A stretch of 64,000 nucleotides of DNA from Lentzea flava (lineage in GTDB: Bacteria > Actinomycetota > Actinomycetes > Mycobacteriales > Pseudonocardiaceae), in contig NZ_BMRE01000009.1 in NCBI RefSeq assembly GCF_014648475.1, positions 154,778-218,777 of the forward strand, given 5' to 3'. The notes beneath the pieces are model-generated. The model was not told the DNA's origin and made no database searches. It saw nothing but the letters and a program-made list of their open reading frames with translations. Shown in pieces: positions 35,339-47,530 of the stretch (positions are counted from its first letter, which is position 1; each line of letters opens with the position of its first letter). Made by a program: the position numbers and the translations under genes.

Positions 35339-36310
35339 CTAAGTTTTTCTCGCGGTGCAGGACGTGAGGCGATCGGCGAGTGCGACGACGAGGTCGCGGA
35401 GTTCGTCGGGCCGCTCGATGACGAACGGCCGGTCGAGTGCGGCGAGCACACCGGGCACCCAGTCGAGGCGTTCCGCCCGCAGCTCGACGTGCCGCCAGCG
35501 CTCGGCCGCGGGCTCGTCCGCCTCCAGGCAGGCGACGGTGACCGGGAGGCGGGCGCGGATCTGCTCGACCGTCCCGTGGATCCGCAAGGTCACCTCGTGC
35601 CGGTACTCCGCCGTGGCGAACCCCGTCACCACACGCTCCGCCGGGTCAGGACCCGCCGGCACGCCGAACGAGCCGGGCAGGGTCCGCGCGTCCGCGACGC
35701 GGTCGAGCCGGAAGGTCCGGTCCTCGCCGAGCCCGGCGTCCTCGCCGGTGACGTACCACCGGCCCGCGTGGGCGACGATCCCGTACGGGTGCAGCGTGCG
35801 TTCGCTGCGCTGTCCGGCACGGTCGGTGTAGCGGATCGAGACCGGCCGGTGGTGGCGCACCGCGTCGGCGATCGTGAGCAGGACGGCGGCGTCCGGGGTG
35901 TCGGACTCGCCGGGCTGATCCGTGAAGGCGAGAGCGTCCAGCAGCGCGCCGAGCCGCCGGGCGACGTGCTTCGGCAGCACCCGCCGGATCTTCGCCGATG
36001 CCGTCTCGCTCGCCGTGAGCTCCGTCGTTACACCCGCCCGGCGGCCGGCGATCAGGCCGAGCAGCACGGCCAGCGCCTCGTCGTCGCTGAGCATCAGCGG
36101 GGGCAGGCGGTAGGTGGGGGCGAGCCGGTACCCGCCGTAGCGGCCGCGCACCGACTCCACCGGCACGTCGAGGTCGATCAGCTGGTCCACGTACCGGCGC
36201 ACGGTGCGCCCCTCGACGCCGAGCCGGCCGGCGAGCTCGGCCACCGTCCGGGTGCCGCCCGACTGCAGCAGCTCCAGGAGTGTCAGCACGCGGCCGGTGG
36301 GTCGGGGCAC
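35339..36310 (-). CDS. WYL-domain transcriptional regulator (YafY/DeoR-like)
   Basis: The 323-residue protein has an N-terminal helix-turn-helix (VLTLLELLQSGGTRTVAELAGRLGVEGRTVRRYVDQL), the linker RGRYGGYRLAPTYRLPPLMLSDDEALAVLLGL, and a WYL domain around HPYGIVAHAGRWYVTGED. The GTG start lies 6 nt after TAGGCT (plus strand 36317-36322). A near-perfect 10-bp-arm dyad in the 94-bp divergent region to the VOC gene is its likely operator. Confidence 0.9.
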   Translation of the reverse strand: MPRPTGRVLTLLELLQSGGTRTVAELAGRLGVEGRTVRRYVDQLIDLDVPVESVRGRYGGYRLAPTYRLPPLMLSDDEALAVLLGLIAGRRAGVTTELTASETASAKIRRVLPKHVARRLGALLDALAFTDQPGESDTPDAAVLLTIADAVRHHRPVSIRYTDRAGQRSERTLHPYGIVAHAGRWYVTGEDAGLGEDRTFRLDRVADARTLPGSFGVPAGPDPAERVVTGFATAEYRHEVTLRIHGTVEQIRARLPVTVACLEADEPAAERWRHVELRAERLDWVPGVLAALDRPFVIERPDELRDLVVALADRLTSCTARKT

Positions 36311-36327
36311 CTCCGCAGCCTAACGCG

Positions 36328-36354
36328 AATACCGGACCGATTGTGTCCAGTATT
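36328..36354. promoter_or_regulatory. Probable WYL-regulator operator
   Basis: The inverted repeat AATACCGGAC (36328-36337), 7-nt spacer, GTCCAGTATT (36345-36354) pairs at 9 of 10 positions. It sits between the WYL regulator and the divergent VOC gene, just upstream of the regulator's -10 box. Confidence 0.65.
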
Positions 36355-36404
36355 TCTCCTAGCCTCCGCCGTGCACGTCCCAGCACAGCCGAGGAGACAC
36401 ACCG

Positions 36405-36803
36405 ATGGACTTCGTCTCGATCCGCATCATCACCAGCGACGTGGCGCGCCTCGTCGAGTTCTACGAGCGCGCCACCGGAGCGCGGGCGGCGTGGGCCACC
36501 GAGGACTTCGCCGAACTCAGGATCGGGGGCGCCACCCTCGCGATCGGCGGCACCCGCACCGTCGGGCTGTTCGCCCCCGGCTCGGCCCGCCCGGCGGACA
36601 ACCACAGCGTGATCACCGAGTTCCTCGTCGACGACGTGGACCTCGTGCACCAGAACCTGAGGAGCTTCGTCACCGACTTCGTCACCGAGCCCACCACGAT
36701 GCCCTGGGGCAACCGGTCGCTGCTGTTGCACGACCCCGACGGCAACCTCGTCAACTTCTTCACGCCGGTCACCCCGGCGGCCGTCGAGAAGCTCGCACGC
36801 TGA
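36405..36803 (+). CDS. VOC superfamily (glyoxalase/dioxygenase-like) protein
   Basis: The 132-residue protein has the vicinal-oxygen-chelate beta-alpha-beta-beta-beta repeats: SIRIITSDVARLVEFYERATG at the start and LLLHDPDGNLVNFFTPV at the end, with a possible metal-binding glutamate in the first repeat's ITEFLVDDVD segment. Such small VOC proteins detoxify electrophiles, bind antibiotics or act as dioxygenases; the substrate is unknown. It is divergent from the WYL regulator that probably controls it. GAGGAG precedes the ATG. Confidence 0.85.
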   Translation: MDFVSIRIITSDVARLVEFYERATGARAAWATEDFAELRIGGATLAIGGTRTVGLFAPGSARPADNHSVITEFLVDDVDLVHQNLRSFVTDFVTEPTTMPWGNRSLLLHDPDGNLVNFFTPVTPAAVEKLAR

Positions 36804-36812
36804 CGCGGCCGC

Positions 36813-37994
36813 TCACGGGGTGGTTCTGGCCAGCTCGGTCAGCCGCCGTTCGAGGAACCGGCGTTCCGCGCCGTCGCCGGTGAGCCGGATCGCCCGCCGG
36901 AACGCCTCCCGCGCCTCGTCCACCCGCCCCAGCCGGCGCAGGAGCTCGGCCCTGGTGGAGTGCAGGTAGCGGAAGTCGTCGAGACCGAGCCCGTCGACGA
37001 TGCGCAGACCGGCCTCGGGACCCTCCGCCTCGGCGACGGCGATGGCTCGCTCGAGCTCCACGACCGGCGAGCCGGTCAACCGCCCGAGCTGCCCGCACAG
37101 GGCCGCGATCTGCGCCCAGTCGCACGGCACCTCGGTGTGCAACGACGCGATGGCGGCCTGCAGCACGTACGGTCCGCGGCCGCCCAACGCCAGCGCACGG
37201 TCGAGCTCGGCGCGGCCGGCCGCGATCTGCCCGGTGTCCCACCGCGACCGGTCCTGGTCGGCCAGCAGGACGAGCTCGCCGCCGTCGAACCGGGCCTCGC
37301 GCCGGGAGTCGTGCAGCAGCATCAGCGCCAGCAGCCCGCGCACCTCCGGGTCGTCCGGCAGCAGCTCGGCGAGCGCGCGCCCGAGCCAGATCGCCTCCGC
37401 CGCCAGCTCGTTCCGGCCGCCGTAGCCCTCGTTGAAGATCAGGTACACGACGGCGAGAACGGCGTCGAGCCGCTCGCGCAGCAGGTGGGGCGGTGGCACG
37501 CGGAACGGGATCGCCGCGGCCTTGATCTTGCGTTTGGCCCGCACCAGCCGTTGCGCCATGGTGCGCTCCGGGACGAGGAAGGCGCGGGCGATCTCGTCGG
37601 TGGTGAGCCCGCCCAGGGCCCGCAGGGTGAGCGCGACCTGGGCCTCCAGCGCGAGCGCGGGGTGGCAGCAGGTGAAGATCAGCTCCAGCCGCTCGTCCGG
37701 GAACGCCGAGGCCTCCACCGGCTCCTCCACGTGCTCACGGGTGTCGAGCAGGCCGTACTTGGCCGTGCGGACCCGGTCGCGGCGGATGCGGTCGGTCGCC
37801 CGGTTCCGGGCCGTGGTGATCAACCAGGCCCGCGGGTTCGCCGGCACGCCGTCGCGCGGCCACCGGTCCGCGGCCAGTGCGAACGCCTCCTGCGCGGCTT
37901 CCTCGGCGAGGTCGAAGTCGCCGAGGAAGCCGACGAGGACGGCCAGGACCCGGCCCCACTCCTCGCGGAAGACCTGGTCGAGCCCCGCTACCAA
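36813..37994 (-). CDS. ECF sigma factor with C-terminal TPR extension (ECF42-like)
   Basis: The 393-residue protein has sigma region 2 (EEAAQEAFALAADRWPRDGVPANPRAWLITTARNRATDRIRRDR), region 4 (LGGLTTDEIARAFLVPERTMAQRLVRAKRKIK) and a helical C-terminal extension of about 200 residues with the YLIFNEGYGG motif and TPR-like repeats (DUF6596). This is the ECF42 type, which lacks a classical anti-sigma factor and is usually linked to DGPF/YCII proteins. Such a protein is encoded just upstream, its TAG overlapping the TTG start (TTGGTAG). Confidence 0.9.
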   Translation of the reverse strand: MVAGLDQVFREEWGRVLAVLVGFLGDFDLAEEAAQEAFALAADRWPRDGVPANPRAWLITTARNRATDRIRRDRVRTAKYGLLDTREHVEEPVEASAFPDERLELIFTCCHPALALEAQVALTLRALGGLTTDEIARAFLVPERTMAQRLVRAKRKIKAAAIPFRVPPPHLLRERLDAVLAVVYLIFNEGYGGRNELAAEAIWLGRALAELLPDDPEVRGLLALMLLHDSRREARFDGGELVLLADQDRSRWDTGQIAAGRAELDRALALGGRGPYVLQAAIASLHTEVPCDWAQIAALCGQLGRLTGSPVVELERAIAVAEAEGPEAGLRIVDGLGLDDFRYLHSTRAELLRRLGRVDEAREAFRRAIRLTGDGAERRFLERRLTELARTTP

Positions 37995-38335
37995 TAGACC
38001 TCCGACGGCCGGATCTCGACGGCGCCGCCGTAGCGGGCCGCCGGGACGCGGGCGGCCACCTCGATCGCCGCGTCCAGGTCGTCGGCCTCCAGGACGAACA
38101 CGCTGCCCACGGCCTCTTTCATCCCGGCGAACGGGCCGTCCGTGGTCAGCGTCCTGCCGCCCTCGACCCGCACGGTGGTCGCGTTCTGCGCCGGACCCAG
38201 CGGCGGCATCGAGGTCACACCAGGCATCTCGGTGATGCCCTGGTAGTCGGCGTGGACCTGCTCGCGCTCCTCGTCGGACAGCGCCGCCTGCCGCTCCTGC
38301 GCGTCGCCTTGGTAGACCAGCATCACGTACTTCAA
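37988..38335 (-). CDS. YCII-related (DGPF) protein linked to ECF sigma factor
   Basis: The 115-residue protein has the MLVYQGD start of the family and the TTDGPFAGMKEAVGSVFVLEADDLDAAIE core, the DGPF motif after which it is named. It starts at TTG 38335, preceded by GGAGGA. Its stop overlaps the start of the ECF42-like sigma gene. These proteins are thought to work with the sigma factor, but the mechanism is not established. Confidence 0.9.
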   Translation of the reverse strand: MKYVMLVYQGDAQERQAALSDEEREQVHADYQGITEMPGVTSMPPLGPAQNATTVRVEGGRTLTTDGPFAGMKEAVGSVFVLEADDLDAAIEVAARVPAARYGGAVEIRPSEVYW

Positions 38336-38408
38336 CGCATCCTCCTCAACGGGACTCGGACGCAGTGAGACGAACGGAAGCCGGCGAAATCGACAGGTCC
38401 GGCGAACC

Positions 38409-39308
38409 TCAGCGGGGCCCGGTCGACGGCCAGCCGGGCCCGCGCCCGCGCCGCCGCAGGTACCGCTCGAACTCCGCCGCGATGTCGTCACCAGAGGCCT
38501 CGGTGATCTGGATGGCCGCGTCACCGCGCTCCTCCAGCGCGCGCACGTAGTTGCGCACGTCCTCGTCCTCGTCGGCCATCTCGGTGACGGTGCGCTCCCA
38601 CTCCTCGGCCTGCTCCGGCAGCGCGCCGAGCGGGACCTCGATGTCGAGCACCTCCTCCACCCGGTGCAGCAGCGCCAGCGTGGCCTTGGGGGAGGGCGGC
38701 TGCGACACGTAGTGCGGCACCGCGGCCCAGAACGAGATCGCCGGGACACCCGCCTGCACGCACGCGTCCTGGAACACGCCGACGATGCCGGTCGGGCCCT
38801 CGTACTTCGAGTGCTCCAGGCCGAACTTCGCGGCGGCGTCCGGGTCGTAGGCGGTGCCGGTGACCGGCACGGGACGGGTGTGGGGCGTGTCCATGAGCAG
38901 GGCGCCCAGCGTCACCACGGTCGTCACCCCGAGGGCCTCGATGTGCCCCAGCAGCTCGGCGGCGAACTTGCGCCACCGCATGTTCGGCTCGATGCCGTGC
39001 ACGAGGATCACGTCGACGGACGAGCCTGGAGGCCGGCACACCGAGAGCCGCGTCGTCGGCCAGTCGACCCTTCGGGTGACACCGTCCACCATGCGGACAG
39101 TGGGCCGCGTCACCTGGAAGTCGTAGTAGTCGTCCGGATCGATCTCGGCGAGCGGGGTGGCGTCCCAGGTGAGTTGCAGGTGCTCGATGGCGGTGCTCGC
39201 GGCATCGCCCGCGTCGTTCCACCCTTCGAAGGCGCAGACCATGATCGGGCTCGTGAGCGGTTTGCGCGGGTTCGCACGGGTCGGGGATTCCTGGGACGGA
39301 TCGTTCAC
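38409..39308 (-). CDS. PAC2 family protein
   Basis: The 299-residue protein has the PAC2 N-terminal VCAFEGWNDAGDAASTAI and the core VDVILVHGIEPNMRWRKFA and LLMDTPHTRPVPVTGTAYD, then the VSQPPSPKATLALLHRVEEVLDIEVPLGAL region. The family shares the fold of a eukaryotic proteasome-assembly chaperone and is common in proteasome-bearing actinobacteria; its role there is not established. GTG start lies 6 nt after TAGTCT (plus strand 39315-39320). It is divergent from metH with a 48-bp gap. Confidence 0.88.
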   Translation of the reverse strand: MNDPSQESPTRANPRKPLTSPIMVCAFEGWNDAGDAASTAIEHLQLTWDATPLAEIDPDDYYDFQVTRPTVRMVDGVTRRVDWPTTRLSVCRPPGSSVDVILVHGIEPNMRWRKFAAELLGHIEALGVTTVVTLGALLMDTPHTRPVPVTGTAYDPDAAAKFGLEHSKYEGPTGIVGVFQDACVQAGVPAISFWAAVPHYVSQPPSPKATLALLHRVEEVLDIEVPLGALPEQAEEWERTVTEMADEDEDVRNYVRALEERGDAAIQITEASGDDIAAEFERYLRRRGRGPGWPSTGPR

Positions 39309-39314
39309 GGCGCC

Positions 39315-39350
39315 AGACTACGGCCTCGCTCGAGTAACTCATCGTAGGCT
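39315..39350. promoter_or_regulatory. Back-to-back leaderless promoters of PAC2 gene and metH
   Basis: In 48 bp the minus strand has TAGTCT (39320-39315) 6 nt before GTG 39308, and the plus strand has TAGGCT (39345-39350) 6 nt before ATG 39357. There is no room for a cobalamin riboswitch before metH. Confidence 0.65.
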
Positions 39351-39356
39351 TGGCCC

Positions 39357-42888
<3,532 letters not shown>

Positions 42889-42896
<8 letters not shown>

Positions 42897-43545
42897 CCCG
42901 CACGCTGTCCTGTGGGACATGGACGGCACGCTGCTGGACTCCGAGAAGCTCTGGGACATCCCGCTCTACGAGTACGCGGAGAAGCTCGGCGGCGTGCTGT
43001 CGCTGGAGACCCGCGAACGCATGGTCGGCACCAACGTGCCCACGACGATGCGCCTGCTCTTCGCCGACGTCGGCATCGAGCCCACGGACGCTGATCTGCT
43101 CGACGGCGCCGCGTGGATCTCGCGCCGCACCGAGGAGGTCTTCCGGGCCGGGCTGCCGTGGCGTCCGGGTGCCCAGGAGGCGTTGCGGGCGGTGCGGTCG
43201 TCGGGCGTGCCGATGGCGCTGGTGACGTCGACCGAGCGTGCGCTGACCGAGGTCGCGCTGGACACGATCGGGCGGGACCTCTTCGACGTCACGGTGTGCG
43301 GTGACGAGGTCGACGGGCTGAACAAGCCGTTGCCGGAGCCGTACCTGAAGGCCGCGCGGCTGCTCGGTGTCGACGCGGCGCGGTGCGTGGCGATCGAGGA
43401 CTCGCCGACCGGTGTCGCGGCCGCGGTGGCGGCCGGGTGCACCGTGCTGGTGGTGCCGTGCGACGTCGAGGTCGAGGCGGGGGAGCGGCGGATCTTCCGC
43501 GACTCGCTGGTGGGCGTGGACCTGGACGTGCTCAAGGCGCTCTAG
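42889..43545 (+). CDS. HAD superfamily phosphatase (beta-phosphoglucomutase-like)
   Basis: The 218-residue enzyme has HAD motif I WDMDGTLLDS, motif II ALVTSTE, a conserved lysine in NKPLPEPYL and motif IV CVAIEDSPTGVAAAVAAG, with an alpha-helical cap after motif I. It probably dephosphorylates a sugar phosphate or other small molecule. It overlaps metH by 8 bp, so the two are co-translated. Its TAG stop shares CTAG with the stop of the convergent kinase gene. Confidence 0.9.
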
Positions 43546-44633
43546 CCCAGGAGGACGGTGACGTCCAGTCCGCCTGCCTCGCGGGCGGCGACGGTCACCT
43601 CGCCGTGGTGGGCGGCGGCGATCGCGCGCACGATGGACAGGCCGAGCCCGGCGCCGCCGTCGGTGTGGGTGCGGACGCCGTCACCGCGGACGAACGGTTC
43701 CAGCAGCGCTTCCGCCTCCTCCGCGCGGATCGCCGGGCCGGAGTTGCTGACGCGGAGGAACGCGCGGCCGCCGTCCGTGCCCGTGCCGACCGCGATGTGG
43801 CCGCCGGCGTGGTTGTACCTGGCGGCGTTGTCCAGCAGGTTGCTCGCCAGGCGTTCCAGCAGGACCGGTTCGCCGCTGACCGGCGCCGGCCGCAGGTCGG
43901 CGTGCAGGGTGACGTCCGCGCGGGTGACGGCGGCGAGGCTCGCGCGCGCCACCTCGGCGAGGTCCGCCGGACGCTGGTCGCGGGGGTGACTGCGGGCCAG
44001 CGCGAGCAGCCCGTCCAGCGTCCGCCTGCTGTGGTCGACCGCGGCCGCGACGTCACCGGCCATGGCCAGCAGCTCGGCCCTGCTCGGGTCGCCGTCGAGG
44101 GTCACGTCGATCGCCGTGCGCATGGTGGCCAGCGGGGTGCGCAGCTCGTGGGCGGCGTTGGCGGTGAACATCCGCTGGCTCGCCAGCACGCGGTCGCGTT
44201 CGGCGATGCCGTGCTGGATGCGGTCCAGCATTCCGTTGATCGTGCCGGCCAGCGCGGCCAGCTCGTCCGCCGGTGCGGTCACCGGGACCCGCTCGGACAG
44301 GTTCTCCGCCGAAAGCCGTTGCGCCGTGGCGGAAATCGCGCGGATCGGGCGCAGGATCCGGCCGGCCACCAGCCAGCCCAGGACGGCGGCCAGCAGGGTG
44401 ACCACCGCCAGCGCGATGGTGGCCTGGGTGAGCAGTTCCGACAGGGTCTCGGCGCGGAACCGCTCGCGCAGAGCCGTCAGGTCAGGGGGCCGGTCGGTGG
44501 TGAAGCCCAGCAGGACCCGCCGGTTCATGCTCTGCCGCACCAGCACGTACGTCAGCGCCATCAGCACGACGCCGGTGACCAGGACCAGCCCGAGGTACAG
44601 CAGTGCCAACCGGCTGCGGGCGGTCAGTCGCAC
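43542..44633 (-). CDS. Two-component sensor histidine kinase
   Basis: The 363-residue kinase has two membrane helices (about 10-32 and 70-92) enclosing a short extracytoplasmic loop of about 40 residues, a HAMP domain (GRILRPIRAISATAQRLS), HisKA with His162 in NAAHELRTPLA, and HATPase motifs NLLDNAARYNHAGG and GGAGLGLSIVRAIAAAHHG. The short sensor loop is typical of intramembrane-sensing or cell-envelope kinases. GTG 44633 overlaps the stop of the response-regulator gene by 10 bp. Confidence 0.93.
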   Translation of the reverse strand: MRLTARSRLALLYLGLVLVTGVVLMALTYVLVRQSMNRRVLLGFTTDRPPDLTALRERFRAETLSELLTQATIALAVVTLLAAVLGWLVAGRILRPIRAISATAQRLSAENLSERVPVTAPADELAALAGTINGMLDRIQHGIAERDRVLASQRMFTANAAHELRTPLATMRTAIDVTLDGDPSRAELLAMAGDVAAAVDHSRRTLDGLLALARSHPRDQRPADLAEVARASLAAVTRADVTLHADLRPAPVSGEPVLLERLASNLLDNAARYNHAGGHIAVGTGTDGGRAFLRVSNSGPAIRAEEAEALLEPFVRGDGVRTHTDGGAGLGLSIVRAIAAAHHGEVTVAAREAGGLDVTVLLG

Positions 44634-45286
44634 GAGCGGATCCGGTAGCCGGCGCCGATCACGGTCTCGATCAGCGGCGGGTCGCCGAGCTTGCGGCGCA
44701 GGGTCCCGACGGTGATCCGGACCGCGTTGGTGAACGGGTCCGCGTGCTCGTCCCACACCTTGTCCAGCAACGTCTCCGCGCTGCGGACGTCGCCCGCCGC
44801 GGTCAGCAGCTGTTCCAGGACACCGAACTCCTTCGGCGTCAGGTTCAGCAGCCGGCCCGCGCGTTCCGCGGTGCGCCGTGCCGGGTCGAGCACCAGGTCG
44901 CCGGCGCGCAACACCGGTGGGCGCGCAGGGGTGCTGCGCCGTGACAGCGCCCGCACCCTCGCGACGAGCTCGGTGAACGCGAACGGCTTGCCCAGGTAGT
45001 CGTCCGCGCCGAGGGTGAGGCCCTCGACCCGGTCCTCGACGGCGTCGGACGCGGTGAGCATCAGCACCCGCGCCGTGCCCTGCCGCGCCAGGTGCCGGCA
45101 CACGACGTCGCCGTGCACCAGCGGCAGGTCCCGGTCGAGCACCACCACGTCGTACGGCGTCACCTCGCACTTGTCGATGGCGATCCGCCCGTCGTTCGCG
45201 ATGTCGACGGCGAACCCGTGCTTGCGCAGCCCGGCCGCGACGTACTTGGCGAGGGGCTGCTCGTCCTCGACCAACAACACCCGCAT
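44624..45286 (-). CDS. OmpR-family response regulator
   Basis: The 220-residue regulator has a receiver domain with acidic pocket VEDE (7-9), phospho-acceptor Asp51 in VVLDRDLP, Thr in MLTAS and Lys in LGKPF, then a C-terminal winged helix (LTPKEFGVLEQLLTAAGDVRSAETLLDKVWDEHADPFTNAVRITVGTLRRKLGDP). It is first gene of an operon with the kinase and is divergent from two serine hydrolases, which may be its targets. Confidence 0.94.
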   Translation of the reverse strand: MRVLLVEDEQPLAKYVAAGLRKHGFAVDIANDGRIAIDKCEVTPYDVVVLDRDLPLVHGDVVCRHLARQGTARVLMLTASDAVEDRVEGLTLGADDYLGKPFAFTELVARVRALSRRSTPARPPVLRAGDLVLDPARRTAERAGRLLNLTPKEFGVLEQLLTAAGDVRSAETLLDKVWDEHADPFTNAVRITVGTLRRKLGDPPLIETVIGAGYRIRSCD

Positions 45287-45308
45287 TCGCCCAGTGTTCC
45301 GGCCACGA

Positions 45309-45325
45309 CATATGGATCACGTATG
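45309..45325. promoter_or_regulatory. Dyad between response regulator and serine hydrolase genes
   Basis: CATATG (45309-45314), GATCA, CGTATG (45320-45325) forms an imperfect inverted repeat in the 85-bp divergent region. It is a candidate site for the response regulator. Confidence 0.4.
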
Positions 45326-45371
45326 GCCTGCGGATCGGTTCCCCGTAGCCGCCCGTCGATAGAAGTGCCGC

Positions 45372-46496
45372 ATGACCACGACTCGACGTTCGGTGCTCGG
45401 CCTGCTCGGCGCGACCCCGCTGCTGCTGGCCGCCGCGCCCGCCACGGCTTCGCCTCTGGGCCCGGAAGGCGAGTTCGACCGCTTCCTCGCGGAACGGGCG
45501 GCCAGGGACGAGTTCTCCGGCACCGTGCTGCTGACCCGCTGCGGGCAGACCGTGCTGGCGCGTTCGTACGGCAAGGCACGCGAAGGGGTGCCGAACGGAC
45601 CGGACACGATCTTCGCTCTCGCGTCGATCAGCAAGCTGTTCACCGCGGTCGCTCTCGTGCAGCTGGTGCAACAGGGGAAGGTGGCGTTCCACGCGCAGCT
45701 GAGCGACCACCTCGCCGGTTTCCCGGCCGGCATCACCGTCCACCACCTGCTCAGCCACTCGTCAGGGCTCGCGGAGTACCGCCAGACCCCGGCCTTCCAG
45801 GAGGGTTCCCGCGCATGGTCGAGCGTCGGTGAGGTGTGGGACGGCACTTTGGCGATCATCCGATCGCTGCCCGCGGAGTTCGCGCCCGGCTCCGCTTTCC
45901 GGTACAGCAGCTCGGGGTACGAGGTCCTCGGGGCGATCGTGGCCGAGGTCAGCGGACTGTCCTATTACGACTACGTCCGGCGCAACGTCTTCACACCGGC
46001 CGGAATGTCCACTTCGGACTTCTTCACCCGGCCGCAGTGGCAGAGCGACCGGCGCATCGCCCGGCCCTACGCGTCACGCCCGTCCGGCCGGGTCGACGTC
46101 GTCGACCAGACGACCTTCGTCGGCAGCGCGGCCGGCAACGCGTTCTCCACGGTGCGGGACATGACCCGCTTCGCTCGCGCGCTGACCGGCGCGAAGCTGC
46201 TCAACCCCGCGTACACCGAACTCGTGCTCGGCGGGAAGGAGCCGATCGGGCGCTGGACGGACTCGCCGGACATCGTTCCCCAGGCGGCTTTCCAGGCGTA
46301 CGGGCCACTCTCGCTGCTGCTGAACGACCAGTGGGTGCACCTGCACAACGGCGGTGCCCCCGGCGAAGGGGCTTACGTCGAGATGTACCCCGACGGCGAC
46401 TGGGTGTCGGTGATCCTCAGCAACTACGACCCCCAGTTCGTGGCACCCGTCGCCGCGAGAGCGCGCAAGCTCATCACCGGAGGGAAGTCCCGATGA
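45372..46496 (+). CDS. Exported serine hydrolase, beta-lactamase/DD-peptidase (class C) fold
   Basis: The 374-residue protein has a Tat-like signal peptide (TRRSVLGLLGATPLLLAAAPATAS) and the PF00144 fold: nucleophile motif SISK (Ser85-Lys88), and a second motif YSSSGYEVLG at Tyr178 where most relatives have Tyr-x-Asn; here the Asn is Ser180. It likely acts outside the membrane on peptidoglycan peptides, D-amino-acid esters or beta-lactams. It is divergent from a two-component system and overlaps a cytoplasmic-looking paralogue by 4 bp (ATGA). Confidence 0.88.
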   Translation: MTTTRRSVLGLLGATPLLLAAAPATASPLGPEGEFDRFLAERAARDEFSGTVLLTRCGQTVLARSYGKAREGVPNGPDTIFALASISKLFTAVALVQLVQQGKVAFHAQLSDHLAGFPAGITVHHLLSHSSGLAEYRQTPAFQEGSRAWSSVGEVWDGTLAIIRSLPAEFAPGSAFRYSSSGYEVLGAIVAEVSGLSYYDYVRRNVFTPAGMSTSDFFTRPQWQSDRRIARPYASRPSGRVDVVDQTTFVGSAAGNAFSTVRDMTRFARALTGAKLLNPAYTELVLGGKEPIGRWTDSPDIVPQAAFQAYGPLSLLLNDQWVHLHNGGAPGEGAYVEMYPDGDWVSVILSNYDPQFVAPVAARARKLITGGKSR

Positions 46497-47530
46497 CCAA
46501 CCCGGAGCTGTTGCCCGGTGGCACGTTCGACCGGTTCGTGGCGTGCCGGGCCGAGCAGGACCTGTTCTCCGGCACCGTGCTGCTCGCCCACCGCGGCCGT
46601 CCCGTGCTGACCCGGTCGTACGGGATGGCCGGCGAGGGTGTGCCCAACGGACCGGACACCGTCTTCTCCCTCGCGTCGGTGACGAAGTGCTTCACCGGCC
46701 TGGCGATCGCCCAGCTGGTGCACCAGGGCAAGGTGGCGTTCCACGCGCAGCTGAGCGACTACCTCACCGGGTTCCCGGCCGGTGTCACCGTCCACCAGCT
46801 GCTCACCCACACGTCCGGCCTCGGCCGTCCTCCGGTGGGGACGGGTCCGCTGCCGGTGTGGGACAGCGTCGAGGCGACGGTCGAGGGCACCCTGGCCCTC
46901 ATCCGGCAGACCCCGCCGCGGTTCGCCCCCGGCACCGGGTACGGCTACAGCAACGACGCGTTCTGGGTGCTCGGCGCGATCGTGGCGAAAGTCAGCGGAC
47001 TGTCCTATTTCGACTACGTGCGGCGCAACGTCTTCGCCATGGCCGGGATGACCCGCTCGGACTTCCACACGCGGCCGCAGGTGCTGGTCGATCCCCGCAT
47101 CGCCCGGCCGTACTGGACCCAGCCGTCCGGCGGTCGCGGCGACTTCACCGCCACGCCGCACCACTGGTTCGTCGGCGGACCGGACGGCGGCGCCTACGCC
47201 ACCGCCGGGGACCTGCTCCGGTTCGCAACGGCGTTGCGGGCGGGCCGGTTGCTGCCTCCCGCGCTCGTCGGCCTGGTCACCGGCGGCAAGCTGCCCGTGC
47301 CGCCGGGAGAACGGCCCACCACGGCCGACCAGTGGCTGACCGGCTACGGGTTCGAGGATCACGTGTACGGCCGCCGGCACGTCTTCGGGCATCCCGGCAG
47401 CGGTCCCGGCCGGGCCACCAACCTCGACGTCTTCCCCGGCGACGAGTGGGTGGCCGTGGTGCTCGGCAACTACGACACCTCGATCGGCCCGATCGTCGAC
47501 CTGGCGCGACACCTCGTCAGTCGTTCGTGA
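46493..47530 (+). CDS. Serine hydrolase paralogue without signal peptide
   Basis: The 345-residue protein is a tandem duplicate of its upstream neighbour (shared blocks such as QGKVAFHAQLSD and VSGLSYFDYVRRNVF) with SVTK (Ser62-Lys65) and an intact YSN (Tyr152-Asn154). It has no signal peptide or membrane helix, so it would stay in the cytoplasm unless exported another way. ATG 46493 overlaps the first gene's stop. Its 3' end overlaps the convergent type VII cassette gene by 14 bp. Confidence 0.87.
   Translation: MTNPELLPGGTFDRFVACRAEQDLFSGTVLLAHRGRPVLTRSYGMAGEGVPNGPDTVFSLASVTKCFTGLAIAQLVHQGKVAFHAQLSDYLTGFPAGVTVHQLLTHTSGLGRPPVGTGPLPVWDSVEATVEGTLALIRQTPPRFAPGTGYGYSNDAFWVLGAIVAKVSGLSYFDYVRRNVFAMAGMTRSDFHTRPQVLVDPRIARPYWTQPSGGRGDFTATPHHWFVGGPDGGAYATAGDLLRFATALRAGRLLPPALVGLVTGGKLPVPPGERPTTADQWLTGYGFEDHVYGRRHVFGHPGSGPGRATNLDVFPGDEWVAVVLGNYDTSIGPIVDLARHLVSRS

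Noticed and set aside
39309..39356. Cobalamin riboswitch before metH
   Set aside because: Only 48 bp lie between metH and the divergent PAC2 gene, filled by two promoters.
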